Source: Pyrenula massariospora (taxonomy: Eukaryota > Ascomycota > Eurotiomycetes > Pyrenulales > Pyrenulaceae). Taken from it: a DNA stretch of 64,000 bases. Made by a program: the position numbers and the translations under genes. A model generated the notes under the pieces. That model was not told where the DNA came from. It saw only the letters and a program-made list of their open reading frames with translations, and did no database searches. Each line of letters starts with the position of its first letter. Position 1 is the first letter of the stretch. This document shows, piece after piece, positions 44,627 through 54,402 of the stretch. The DNA lies in the NCBI GenBank assembly GCA_021030905.1, contig JAGFMI010000003.1:1674001-1738000 (forward strand). The letters run 5' to 3'.

Positions 44627-46047
44627 ATGAAAATTTACACGTTTCTTCTTACATTATGCTTAGCACATTTAACCGCTACGCGAGGAACTGTATGGATTCA
44701 CCCAGACTGCAGGCGGAGATTTAATGATAATTTCACGAGAGCGTACTACGCCACTGAATGGATGGCACACGTCGCGTGGAATCAGTTAGCAGGGTCAGAG
44801 CGCAGACCTAGCGACTCCTACACTCCAGAAATCTTTAAAAGAATTTTCAAAGCCGACATGACGGTTCAGAACGATGAGAATCGAAGGATTGTAAAGTCCG
44901 TCGCTGGTGTGCATCTTCTAAGCGTAGCACTCAAGACCCCCGCTGATAAGATAGGAGGAAGATTTACTGGCGGAACTCGCATCTAAAAACATAAGATTCA
45001 ACCGAGAAGAAGCAAACTATCGGTATTATTGCGATAACGATCCACAAAGTCCAGAAGGAGGTACTAGATGGACGATCAGAGAAGATCCACCAACGCCGCC
45101 CGATCAACCTAGATTCTGGATACCGCAAAGGGAGCGGACAACACGATATAAATATGATATAACCCCATACCAGGAATGGGTAGATCTTGAAAATAAAGTC
45201 AGATTCGTTTAAACTGGACTCAACATTGTACTAAACATTTTTTTTATAGGTATACATGGGTCCTACGATGGGATGTCATGAAAAAGGGGTCCAAGCTAAA
45301 ACCTATTTCCCTTGGTCAGACCAGGAAAAGCTACCGACGATCCCTACTGCTGAGAGTCGAGTTGAATACTGGGCTGTAACAACCGTTTGTGATATCTGTT
45401 TTACACTATTAGAGTTAAGTAAGGCTGATTCTAATACCGCCGCAGGTCTGCAATCTTCAGCTGCGCGGAGGGATTCATACACTTGACGACCTCGGATCAA
45501 GTAGTAGCATGGCCAGGAAGATGATCGTGTCAAAGCTCAGCAACGGCATCGAAGGGATAGATGCGTTTCAATCTCTGACGGCTTTCGTCCTTATTTCCGA
45601 GGTTTGCGCCCCAAAATCTATAGAGGGTTTGAAATGCTCATAAACGCTTCGTCTGCAGTGGTTTCGCTTGCCTCCCTATAGAAGTAAGTTCAAAATCCCC
45701 CATAGTCCCCAATGATATTGTTTCCTTCTCTGCCAAGCCCATCACAGTACAGTAATAACTCCAAATTCTCAACCACAGTGACCGATATCCGCGCTCCAAA
45801 CGCCCATTTGCCACTGAAAGCTCACAGCTTCCGAAACCTCCAACAGATCCCCACCTCCGCTGAAGCCGTCAAGAACGTCGACAGCTACGCCTACTTTATC
45901 TTCCTGGTGTCGCTCTCGAAATACGGATTCCGGCTGGACACGACGAATCCTGCCCATGCCGAGACTGGCTGGCTGGAATATGTGCCGGAGTGGGATATTT
46001 GGTCGGTTCCACGGGTACGTTCTGAAGGACTAATGAGACAAGAGTAG
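44627..46047 (+). CDS. Secreted metallopeptidase-like protein, probably inactive
   Basis: Six exons proposed: 44627-44890, 44955-45197, 45250-45375, 45446-45601, 45659-45683 and 45779-46047, 360 residues, all phases closing. The N-terminus is a clear signal peptide (MKIYTFLLTLCLAHLTATRG). Landmarks are IHPDC near the mature start, YYCDND, a GPTMGCH segment, HTLDDLG, and NVDSYAYF late in the chain; together they recall the large secreted fungal family related to deuterolysin/lysine-specific metalloendopeptidases. Where that family has its zinc motif HExxH, the spliced sequence reads ISEWFRLP, keeping the Glu but neither His, so catalysis is unlikely. Exon 5 is only 25 nt. The intron 1, 3 and 4 donors (GTAAAG, GTAACA, GTTTGC) are weak; a further intron at GTACGT (46016) is possible. 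Confidence 0.6.
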
Positions 46048-47201
46048 AAGGGGACTAAATCGTGGATAGTGAACATCCCGGGAAGGTTATCAGATGGGCA
46101 ACAAAGGGATTGCATGGAGGAAAAAGAAGACTGAAATAGATTTGGAGCGGTGAAGGTGAACGACTGATGTGTAGCCGATACTTCATAAGGTGGAGTGGGA
46201 CTACTGTGTTGGTGTCCGAATTAGTGACAGAGGTATCAGTATACAAAAAAGTGTTTTGCCGGTAATCAGTGCTCTCTCTTTCTTTCTGAAAATAATAACG
46301 ATTCAGATCCTCCTAGCTGAACTCCACTTTATTGACTGAATATATCAGTAACAAAATTTTGGCCTGCGCAAGTTGGTTTCATTCTCACTCGCGAGACTAT
46401 ATCTCGAGCTCGACAAGAGGCTTAGCCACAGGCAGTGGTAGTGGACAAGGCTCAATAGGAAAGATCTAGGGCTGAAGAGCGATGGGCACCAGGCTGTTGT
46501 GACCTTGTTGTCAATATGCCTAATTGTTGATTGGGTAGATGCCCAACTGTCGATATCGCCGAACCGATAGCTTGGTATACCCAACCATCGGTATGTATAT
46601 TTAAAAGCGAATATTGTTTTGAAAAGAATATAAATTAAAAGGTATAAAGTCTGCAAAATGAGGGAGAATATTTCTTGCATGACAGTAGGTATAGTATCTG
46701 TATAACGAAGGATATAGTGCCTACAAGACAGGGGTATAGCACCCGTAGGATAGGGACATGGTACCTGTAGGATAGGGTGTATAGTACCTTGAAATAGGGC
46801 ACGGTGCATGGAAGATAGTCAGTTTAGAGCAAACGAACTTGTGTCTGAATGTATTGTACGTATAAGCATTGATTTGCTATTTGAGCGGATTTTATGGGGG
46901 AGGTCTTTATGATGGAGAAAAAGCGCAATGGATAATTATTGAAATACAGGGGAGTGACTCTGAAAGGGATGAACCTTTTTATTGTGGGGAAGGAAGCTTA
47001 ACAATAGAAAATAGAATTCAAACCACAGGCTCAAAGTGTAGAAGAGTCTAGAAATATGGTGAAATTAGCGTGATTTCGCTTATGTGCGAGCACCACTTTT
47101 TATCAAATAGCTGAGACATCACGACGTGGACGGAGCTCGATAGGGTTTGAAGTTGATGGTTCAGGAGTCGAAAAAGTATCATTTCAAGAAGCCACCCCCA
47201 T
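46048..47201. other. AT-rich intergenic region with tandem repeat
   Basis: About 1.15 kb with no gene. It includes a degenerate 22-bp tandem repeat (separate entry). The minus-strand ORF 46345-46809 runs through that repeat and has no family features. Confidence 0.45.
46688..46818. repeat. Degenerate ~22-bp tandem repeat, about six units
   Basis: Units of 20-23 bp follow one another head to tail, with a core like GGTATAGTACCTGTAGGATAGG (shown as GGTATAG-ACC-GTAGGATAGG). The best copies are 46733-46754 and 46755-46776; those on either side are more diverged. It is AT-leaning and lies between the peptidase-like gene and the MFS transporter. It looks like a minisatellite. Confidence 0.65.
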
Positions 47202-48749
47202 CTAAATAGTCTTAAAATGCACCCTTCCCCCCATGATCCTCAACTTCTTCCCAAACGCCAACAGAATCAACACGATCAACCACGCCGCCGACAGAATCCC
47301 AGCCTGCGTCCCGAAGCTGTTGATCGTCCCCGCGCTCTCCGCCCACCGCACCTGGAAATACGAGATGATGAATCCGCCAATGGTCCGTGAGAAGTTGACC
47401 CAGGCCGCGACCTCGCCGCTGGCGATGGGGTACGAGTCGAGATTGTACGCGCTGACGGCGGTGGTCGTGATCATAGTGCCGAAGACGTAGAGCCCCCACG
47501 CGACGGCGGTGACCATGTAGTGGTAGGCGCGTTCGAGGGAGAAGCCGATCAGGACGAGGCCGGCGACCATGAGCGGGGTGGAGATGAAGGTGATGCGGAG
47601 GCGGACTTCAGGTTCGAAATGGCCGTTGTGGCGGCGGATGTAGGCCTTGGCGAAGGCGTCATGGAGGAAGTGGCCGGTGGCTTCGCCGAGGATGGCGGCG
47701 ATGATGGGCGTGAAGTAGAAATAGCCGATTTGCAAGGGGCCAAAGTTGTAGAGCGGGGTCACGAAGATAGAGAGGGTGGTGTTGATGCCAACGACCCAGG
47801 CGAAGGTTAGCATATAGTAGATGGAGCTGAGGAAGACCGTCGGTTTGAGGAGAACAATGAAGGGGCGGAGGATGGCATCCCAGATGGTGTTTGGAGCGAG
47901 GAGATTGACGCGACGCTGATGAACACCGATGAGTGTTAAGATGCGATTGCCGTTGGAGGGTACGTCGTGGGGCGAGACTTTGCGGTTGTAGTAGGTTTCG
48001 GGGACGAAGGCAATGGTGAGGACGAGGCAGATCCCGACGAGGGCCGTATAAACCCAGAAGGGGACAGTCCAGGACTGAGTGGTGATCATAAAGGCCGCAA
48101 GGAGAGGTCCTAGGTAAGGGGAGAGAATAATAAAGGCAGCCCAAATGTTGATTTTCCTGGCTCGCTCATGGAAGAAAAACATGTCGTTAATGAACATCAG
48201 GCCACCACCTTGGGCGACAGTGACGAAGAAGCCATTGAGAATTCTGGCCGCCATGAAGCTCTCGAAGCTGTGCGCCCCAGCACACCAAGCAGCTGTGGCG
48301 AAGCCCACGATCAGGAACCAGAATAGGAGAGGGAGACGACCGAAATAGGCGGATAAGGCAACGACAACGACGCCGCCGGCGCCGAGCATGAAGACATTGC
48401 CGACCTGGGAGTGGTTGACTGTATCCGGTGTGATCTCCCAAATCTTGGCCTGGGGAATGAGGGTAACTGCTCCAACCGCAGAGCCATAGTCGGGAAGGAG
48501 TGCTGTGAGGGAGATGATGAAAAGGATGAGATGCTTTTTGAATGGAGACCAATTTAGAGGATCCTCTGGGAAATCGCTGGGCTGAGGGACTAGAATGGTA
48601 TGACCGTCCCTTGCAATCTTGAGATTCGCCGCATCAACACCTGCTGTTGCTTCAACAACATATCCTTCCTGCTCGATGAACTCTCTATCAGCGGTTTCCA
48701 GTCTTCGGATATCGGCTAGATTGCCCTTTTCGTCCGCAACGTCTGCCAT
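47202..48749 (-). CDS. MFS transporter (drug:H+ antiporter-like)
   Basis: Twelve-helix major facilitator, 515 residues from the ATG at 48749 (MADVADEKGN); the frame is open 34 codons further upstream, but those residues look like leader. The cytosolic N-terminal ~90 residues include the common fungal signature FPEDPLNWSPFKKH just before helix 1. The motif between helices 2 and 3 is degenerate (SAYFGRLPLLFW rather than GxLaDrxGrr). RILNGFFVTVAQGGG corresponds to helix 4 and VPETYYNR ends helix 6. The substrate cannot be told. There are no introns. It sits at the edge of the accessory region without biosynthetic genes nearby. Confidence 0.9.
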   Translation of the reverse strand: MADVADEKGNLADIRRLETADREFIEQEGYVVEATAGVDAANLKIARDGHTILVPQPSDFPEDPLNWSPFKKHLILFIISLTALLPDYGSAVGAVTLIPQAKIWEITPDTVNHSQVGNVFMLGAGGVVVVALSAYFGRLPLLFWFLIVGFATAAWCAGAHSFESFMAARILNGFFVTVAQGGGLMFINDMFFFHERARKINIWAAFIILSPYLGPLLAAFMITTQSWTVPFWVYTALVGICLVLTIAFVPETYYNRKVSPHDVPSNGNRILTLIGVHQRRVNLLAPNTIWDAILRPFIVLLKPTVFLSSIYYMLTFAWVVGINTTLSIFVTPLYNFGPLQIGYFYFTPIIAAILGEATGHFLHDAFAKAYIRRHNGHFEPEVRLRITFISTPLMVAGLVLIGFSLERAYHYMVTAVAWGLYVFGTMITTTAVSAYNLDSYPIASGEVAAWVNFSRTIGGFIISYFQVRWAESAGTINSFGTQAGILSAAWLIVLILLAFGKKLRIMGGRVHFKTI

Positions 48750-49115
48750 GATGGTAGGAATATATTTGGAAGAAGATGGCGTATAAACAGAAGGAAAGAG
48801 AGTCAAAAACAGAGGAGAAGACCAATTCGCACGCAAGGTAAATAGTGGCAACGTCGAGCCTTTACATTACTAAAAAGAGGATTCTGTCGCGGCACAAGAG
48901 GATCAACAACGGCACACATGGAGGCCAGGGGTGCTTGCAGATGAACCTCCCATTACAGCCGAAGGGAGCTATGCAGCAGGAGTGAACGCCTCGATAGAAC
49001 CGAGGTGTTTCATTCGTAGCTTGAGGTCCCTAGACGCGTTGAGAGTTGAGGGATGAGTCGAGGCCTGTCCCACCTGGCTGGGCTACAACTGCCGGCGACG
49101 CCAACCCCGCAGTTG

Positions 49116-49120
49116 ATTGG
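49116..49120 (-). promoter_or_regulatory. CCAAT box
   Basis: CCAATCAA on the minus strand, about 370 nt upstream of the MFS start. It matches the core bound by the HAP/CBF complex; whether it is used is unknown. Confidence 0.3.
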
Positions 49121-49124
49121 CCCT

Positions 49125-49142
49125 ACCACGATCCATCGTGGT
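49125..49142. repeat. Perfect 8-bp inverted repeat (possible operator)
   Basis: ACCACGAT and ATCGTGGT with a 2-bp spacer, about 380 nt upstream of the MFS transporter start and 4 bp from a CCAAT core. The symmetry would suit a dimeric regulator; function is inferred only. Confidence 0.35.
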
Positions 49143-50704
49143 GGTGAGATGCATATCTGGCATGGAGAATCCACCCCCGGCTAGCTGGCCGGCTCCAGAT
49201 TTCCTCATCCCGCGGCTTGCTGATGTTCACTGATCCGCGTGTCAGGCAGGTCGGTAGTAGGATCCACTGCAGCCTGTAGCCTCTTTGGTTGGGGGCGCGC
49301 CATAGGGCTGCCACGTGCTTCCCGCGACTCATATACCCCTCGATCAGGGTAATGCGTTCGGCATTTAGGAAGTCTGAAGGCAGTTACTCGCGGACGAAAG
49401 GGGGTTCACCCCTTTTTCAGCGCTTGAAAGAGAGAGAAAATGTTCTTTTCACCAAGCTTACCAGATTCAGGGCTCCCGGAATTGCTGATCGACGCACACC
49501 ATAAAGAGTAGATTACAAGAGGCTGACTAGTAGCGTCTGCGGCACAGCATCAAGGTGGACAGTGCCATTTGATTCTGTCGTTTGAAGGGAATTGGCGACT
49601 CCGGAAATATGGGAAAAGATAGAAGTATCGGTATTACTTGATGCCCGGATGGCCATGCTTTGGCGTACCGTGACAAGTTCGGGGATCAGGGTACGAATGA
49701 AGCTTTCTGGTCCCTGGTCTTTACCGGCTTTCTTAATTCATTAGATGTCTCTCCCCAGTAAACCTTCTTTTGGCAAATTGGCCCTAGCTCCTCGCTCTGC
49801 TGAGCGAAGCTCGCGATCGTAGTTAGCGCAATCGAATCATTCCTATAGTTTCCTTGCAGCATCCACTGACTTTGCTAGCTGTTTTGTCAGAGCACGCGCT
49901 AGTCACATATGTCATCTCATTGCTCGCTCAAGCCTCTGAAGTCGGTCGTTTTCCGAGCCCCTTTTATCGCCGGCTGGAAGTACAAGGGGCTGCAATGCAA
50001 TGGGCTCGCGCCGACTTAAGGGTAGCGTCGTGTAGGATGTTGTTACCCGGGGAACTTCTAAACAAGCTGTGGACCATTGGGAACTTCGACTTCTTCTCCA
50101 TGCGAGATATTGGCGCTGCTGCCGAATCTAGAATATTCCCTCTAGGCCATGAGTGACTAGGGCAACTTTATATTCTCAAATTTGTGACCACCTTCGGATC
50201 AATTCCAAGGCATGCATTCAGCCACGTGAATCTCAAAGCTCTTCAGATAATAAAAATCTTTCAAATTCCCGATCTCTGGTAGTCGAGGCTCATTTGAGTA
50301 AGAGAAAAGACGTTAATAGTAGGTATGCAACTAAAAAATCGCAACTGACAGCCAATTCCTAGGCATCGCATTGAAAGACCATCCTGTTGACAATTGTGGG
50401 ACTTTAGAGTCAGTGCTTTGAGTCACGACTCCGGGATAAGGAGATCTGCTTTAATGGGGTCGGATCTTGTCCGATGTGAAGATGCAGCTCAGCTCCCCTT
50501 CAATTGCTATCAACAGAGGATAAAATTGGGGAATCAAGAGCTCAGGCGATTAAAGATACGAGAGAGGAGAAGAAGAAGCGAGAGCGCTAAAGTCAATGAC
50601 GTGTGCAGGGGTGCTAGGACGTGAAGAACGTTTTTCATATTTCTTTTGATTTCAACACCTGCGTCTGCCGCGGAGTGACCCGTCTATCTCTGGATCCGAT
50701 TTTT

Positions 50705-51852
50705 CTAAACGTTCCATATGACAACCCGTCCATCCACGCCGCTTGTACTGACTTTTCTCACTGAGCCACCGGTACCCTCGTACACACGAATAGTGTTGAT
50801 GGTGTTCTGATGAATAGTTTTCAATTGGGTATCATCCTTGACTTTGCCCTTGAGGTCCATTTGCCGAAACATATTCAAGGCGGATTCTTCCCGGGCGCTA
50901 TCTAAGCCGGGGCGCGCTTTCTGTTCCAAGGAGCTGGTAATCTGCCATCCGGATTCGTTACCCTGAAACCTATAGGCTTCACAGTCATGGCCGGCTGCAA
51001 TGATCTCCGATTCCTTACTCCAAACAAGACTGGTGAATGGGAGAAGCTGCGTGCTGACATTGATCATGGCCTTTGGCGGCTGCTCAGGGCCACTTGGATA
51101 AACAATAGTCACACTGCTATCATGAGCTGAAAAGGCAAGAGCATTCCCACTGGGAGAAAATGCCACGCTATGAATCCACCCAGCAGAGTCGTTGAGATAT
51201 TCACCGCAGACAGTATTGAAGGGAAGTCGTTCTCCCCAAACGCTGGGCTCTGGCCTAGCGTCGACTCCTTTGACGAAGCCAGAAAACACTCTCGCGTGCG
51301 AATCCGTCGAGCCAGCCGCCAGTAGCACTGAGTTTGGATGCCAGTTCAGGGTAGTGATTGTGCTTCGAATAGGTTTCTTTATATGCTTCGAGACCCACCA
51401 GTCGTTTTCCTCTTCAAAATAGCAGATTGCTATGACGCGAGCACCAGATCCCACCGCGAATTTCTTCTCAGAAGGAGACCAGCGTACGAATGTTGCGGCT
51501 CGATTGATTCGTAGAAGGACCAAAGTAGGCTTCCAACCGGACGCAGACGGCTCCCAGACATATGCATTGCGGTCTGGCCAAAATGTCAGAATTTCATGAG
51601 GATTCCGTTAGGCGTTGCGCCTTGCTGACCTTGAGAGCATGTGACTATCATGCCACTGCGGGGAGCTATGTCGACCCCAGTGACCGTCTTGTCGTGACCT
51701 TTGAGCTCGTCTTTCAAGGCAAACTTAGAGCCAGACCTAAAGTAAAGTTCAACATTATTGTCTCTTGCAACGGCGAGCGTAGACTTGTCGGCGGAGAAAG
51801 AATGGTCACCGATGGGGTGATGGAACAGATGATGGACTTCCGGACTCGCCAT
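50705..51852 (-). CDS. ARC40: Arp2/3 complex subunit 1 (ARPC1, WD40)
   Basis: WD-repeat subunit of the Arp2/3 actin-nucleating complex, acting at endocytic patches. Exons 51852-51630 and 51573-50705 give 363 residues, the normal length; the 56-nt intron joins TCSQ to DRNAYVWEP. Blades are visible throughout: HDKTVTGVDIAPRSG, AATFVRWSPSEKKFAVGSGA, STITTLNWHPNSVLLAAGSTD, HSVAFSPSGNALAFSAHDSS, SLVWSKESEIIAAGHDC and VSTSGVDGRVVIWNV at the end. The long loop before the last blade (residues ~285-340) includes the segment that contacts other subunits. It shares a 296-bp divergent promoter with the RRM gene. Confidence 0.95.
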
Positions 51853-51998
51853 GATAGTGCTCGATCAGTCCCCGGCGATAGGAGGAGCTCTCTACTATCG
51901 CGGCTGTCGTCTCAGGTGGAAAGAGAGTTAAAAGCGTCTTTATTGAGGCTGAGGGGAAGCATTTCAGTGGGGAGCGGCCCCGTGCTGTTCGTTTCCTG

Positions 51999-52003
51999 AT
52001 TGG
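51999..52003 (-). promoter_or_regulatory. CCAAT box in the ARPC1 / RRM-gene promoter
   Basis: CCAATCAG on the minus strand, about 150 nt upstream of the ARPC1 start, in the 296-bp gap (51853-52148) between two divergent genes. Position and sequence suit a HAP-complex site. Confidence 0.4.
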
Positions 52004-52148
52004 TGAGCCTTCTCCACTGCTGGAGCTCCAAAGAAAAAGCCCTGATAGATATCTTGCAACCGCTTCACATTCTTCACGGTGTGTTGTCAAGCCTATAATT
52101 CTGGTTCTATTCACGCCTTATAGCTTTGAACTGCAAGACCCTGCAAGC

Positions 52149-52854
52149 ATGGCAGCAACGTCAGTCCAGGTGCGCAATGGTATACCCACAAAGGAGAATC
52201 TTAGCTCGGGAGTACCAAGCCAAACGTAAGTCTCTTTCTGCTCTTCCTACGATCCAGGTCGTCTGACTTTGCAGTCTTTATTGCACCAATCTGAACGACA
52301 AGCTGAACAAGAACGACCTCCGCCGAGCGCTGTACATGCTTTTTTCCACATATGGACCTGTTCTCGATGTGGTCGCTGTCAAGAACAAAAAGATGAGAGG
52401 ACAGGCGCACGTGGTCTTTCGAGATGTTCAAGCCAGTACACAAGCCATGAGGTCATTACAAGGATTCGACTTCTTTGGGAAAGATATGGTTTGTCGTTCT
52501 CTATCAATTTTACGAACTTCCTACGCTAAAACTCTGCAGAAAATCACATATGCCAAAGGCCAGTCCCATGTAATTGCCCGACTCCGCGGCACTTTTGAAG
52601 CCCCCACAACTGCTCTCAACACTGCTCCGGAAGTGACAGACCTGCAAAAGTCGATTTTCAATGCCCCGCCGCCGAGCAACCTGCCCAAGCCTCCACAGTT
52701 ACAGCCCCTCAATGGAGTCGCGCCCGAATCCGCACCCTCTCCTGCTGCAGGCGTCAAAAGACCACGGGAAGAGGAGAGTGATGAAGAAGATGCTCCCATG
52801 GATGAGGATGATGAGGGTGACGCGCCGATGGAAGCTTCATCGGATGAAGATTGA
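52149..52854 (+). CDS. U1A/U2B''-like snRNP protein with a single RRM
   Basis: Splicing factor that binds U1 or U2 snRNA stem-loops. Exons 52149-52225, 52275-52488 and 52540-52854 give 201 residues; introns are 49 and 51 nt. The RRM covers about residues 25-110: RNP2 is LYCTNL, RNP1 is RGQAHVVF, followed by LQGFDFFGKDMKITYAKG, all close to the SNF/U1A/U2B'' family. After RGTFEAP comes a Pro/Ala-rich linker and an acidic tail (EEESDEEDAPMDEDDEGD). Animal U1A and U2B'' have a second RRM at the C-terminus; there is none here, as in yeast Msl1. Whether it serves U1, U2 or both cannot be told. Confidence 0.9.
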
Positions 52855-53031
52855 AGGCATTGAAATTTGCTCGATCCTGAATACTTATGTATCCCTCGGC
52901 CGGCATCCGGCTTCGAAATGAAGGCAAGATATTTTGCTACCGTACTAGCTTTCGATCCACCCTAGATGGATGAGAATTGGACCACTGGCAGAGCAGCCTC
53001 TTAGGATAAGATTTCTTTGGGTATTACATTG

Positions 53032-53867
53032 CTACTTCTTTTTCACGCGTTGCAGAAGCTTACTCGGAACATGCAGGCCAACGCACGGTCCAACCAACCC
53101 AAGCCATAGCATCAAATATTCCTCCGGGCTCCGGATGCCATTATGGCCAGCTTCTGTGAGTGCATCTGCAGTGTTGCATGGATGCACGAAGAAAGAGGGA
53201 AAGTCTGTCACTGGATGATTCTGGATATATTTGATTAGGCATGGCCACGTGAGAAGCATAGGGCTTCAGCAACTTACGGCAAAGCTAATCCCTCCCAAAT
53301 TTCCATACTTCCGAACAGCTTCCGCCTGACTGTTCGATACAAGATGCCGATAGACATCTTCGAGACCGACATTGGATCTGGAAGAACCCATGAATTGGAC
53401 CCAAAGAACAGGAACGTGGTATGTTGGTGACAAGCAGATGGAGAACCGCACCGCCTGTGAATGATCTTTCATGTGCGGAGACTCCCGCCGAAGAACCTTG
53501 GAGTATGAGACTTCACCTTAATCAATGGAACAAAGGTGCTTACCTGGTTGTCATCGTCCTCAATCTCTTCCAAGTCTTCCTCGTCTGTCCCATGCTCCGT
53601 CTCCACACTGCAAGCCAGCTTCTTTTCTACACTCTTCGAGGGGCAGACAGTCTCAATGACCAGCTGGCAAATGTCGCTCTTTGTCCTCTCTCTAAGCTCC
53701 ACGTGCCTCGGAAATAATCAAGCATAGCTGCTTACCTTATTCAGAAACTGAATTCTTGTCCAATTAGTATTTTCGACCCTCGAGCTGAACCTGTCGTGAA
53801 AGCTTAAGCACGCAGCCTGAAATTCTTCAGGCGACAAGAACGGAAATGATGGCGCAAATCCCTCCAT
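53032..53867 (-). CDS. ATG10: Autophagy E2-like enzyme ATG10
   Basis: E2-like enzyme that conjugates ATG12 to ATG5. Proposed exons 53867-53736, ~53696-53544, 53496-53278 and 53220-53032 give about 230 residues. The second half is clear: ICLSPTYHVPVLWV, then GGISFA joined across a 57-nt intron to NHPVTDFPSFFVHPCNTADAL, where the Cys of HPCNT is the catalytic residue, then SPEEYLMLWLGLVGPCVGLHVP. The N-terminal exon (MEGFAPSFPFLSPEEFQAAC) and an acidic linker fit the family loosely. The first intron is uncertain: GTAAGC is a good donor, but the only in-phase acceptor (GGAG) makes a 39-nt intron. Confidence 0.85.
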
Positions 53868-54402
53868 TATAGAGGGTGCGGAATTTGAAGTCAGCCCATC
53901 CTGTGATCAATTTCTAGTCCTGGGGTGTAACCTTTCAGGTTCAGCCTATGTTTAAAGGACCGGGGTAGATGGTCGGAGCGGAATAGCGTTACTCCGAATA
54001 GATATTTATCTACCTGCCACGGCCTGCTTTCCATTTTGCTACCATGAGGGAGTGATGACTTCCAAGTTTCTAAAATCTCACGTTACCAAGTGTAACGGAC
54101 TTGAAATAGAAATACATAAGGAGTATTCATTTTGCTTTCGTTTCTTAGATATGTATCTGGACACTTCCCGCTACTCTAGGCCTTGATAAAAGTGAATCTG
54201 CTTTGCATGTGGAAAGCTCCAACCGGTTGACACCAAAAACTGAAAGATTGTGCGCAAGTCCGAAAGGCCAAGATCATGCTTTGTTGCTCGGTCATATCAC
54301 CGTCATCACATTTCAAAAGTTGCATAGGCTCAACGATCAAGACCGTGCAAATACGGCTGATCATCAATGTCTTGAGCCTCCATCAGCAACTCGCCAGCAG
54401 AC
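53868..54402. other. Intergenic: ATG10 promoter, EIS1 3' flank
   Basis: About 535 bp between tandem minus-strand genes. Short ORFs at 54176-54406 on both strands appear fortuitous. Confidence 0.5.

Larger units (their letters stand above)
48750..50704. other. Long intergenic region upstream of the MFS gene
   Basis: 1.95 kb without a supported gene, holding the MFS promoter and the ARPC1 3' flank. ORFs at 49289-49504, 49854-50156, 50153-50362 and 50394-50624 are short and featureless. Two small sites are listed separately. Confidence 0.45.

Noticed and set aside
46345-46809. 154-codon minus-strand ORF
   Set aside because: Its first part is translated tandem repeat and the rest is low-complexity AT-rich sequence.
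47202-48749. MFS transporter as part of a biosynthetic gene cluster
   Set aside because: No synthase, tailoring enzyme or pathway regulator lies within 10 kb on either side.
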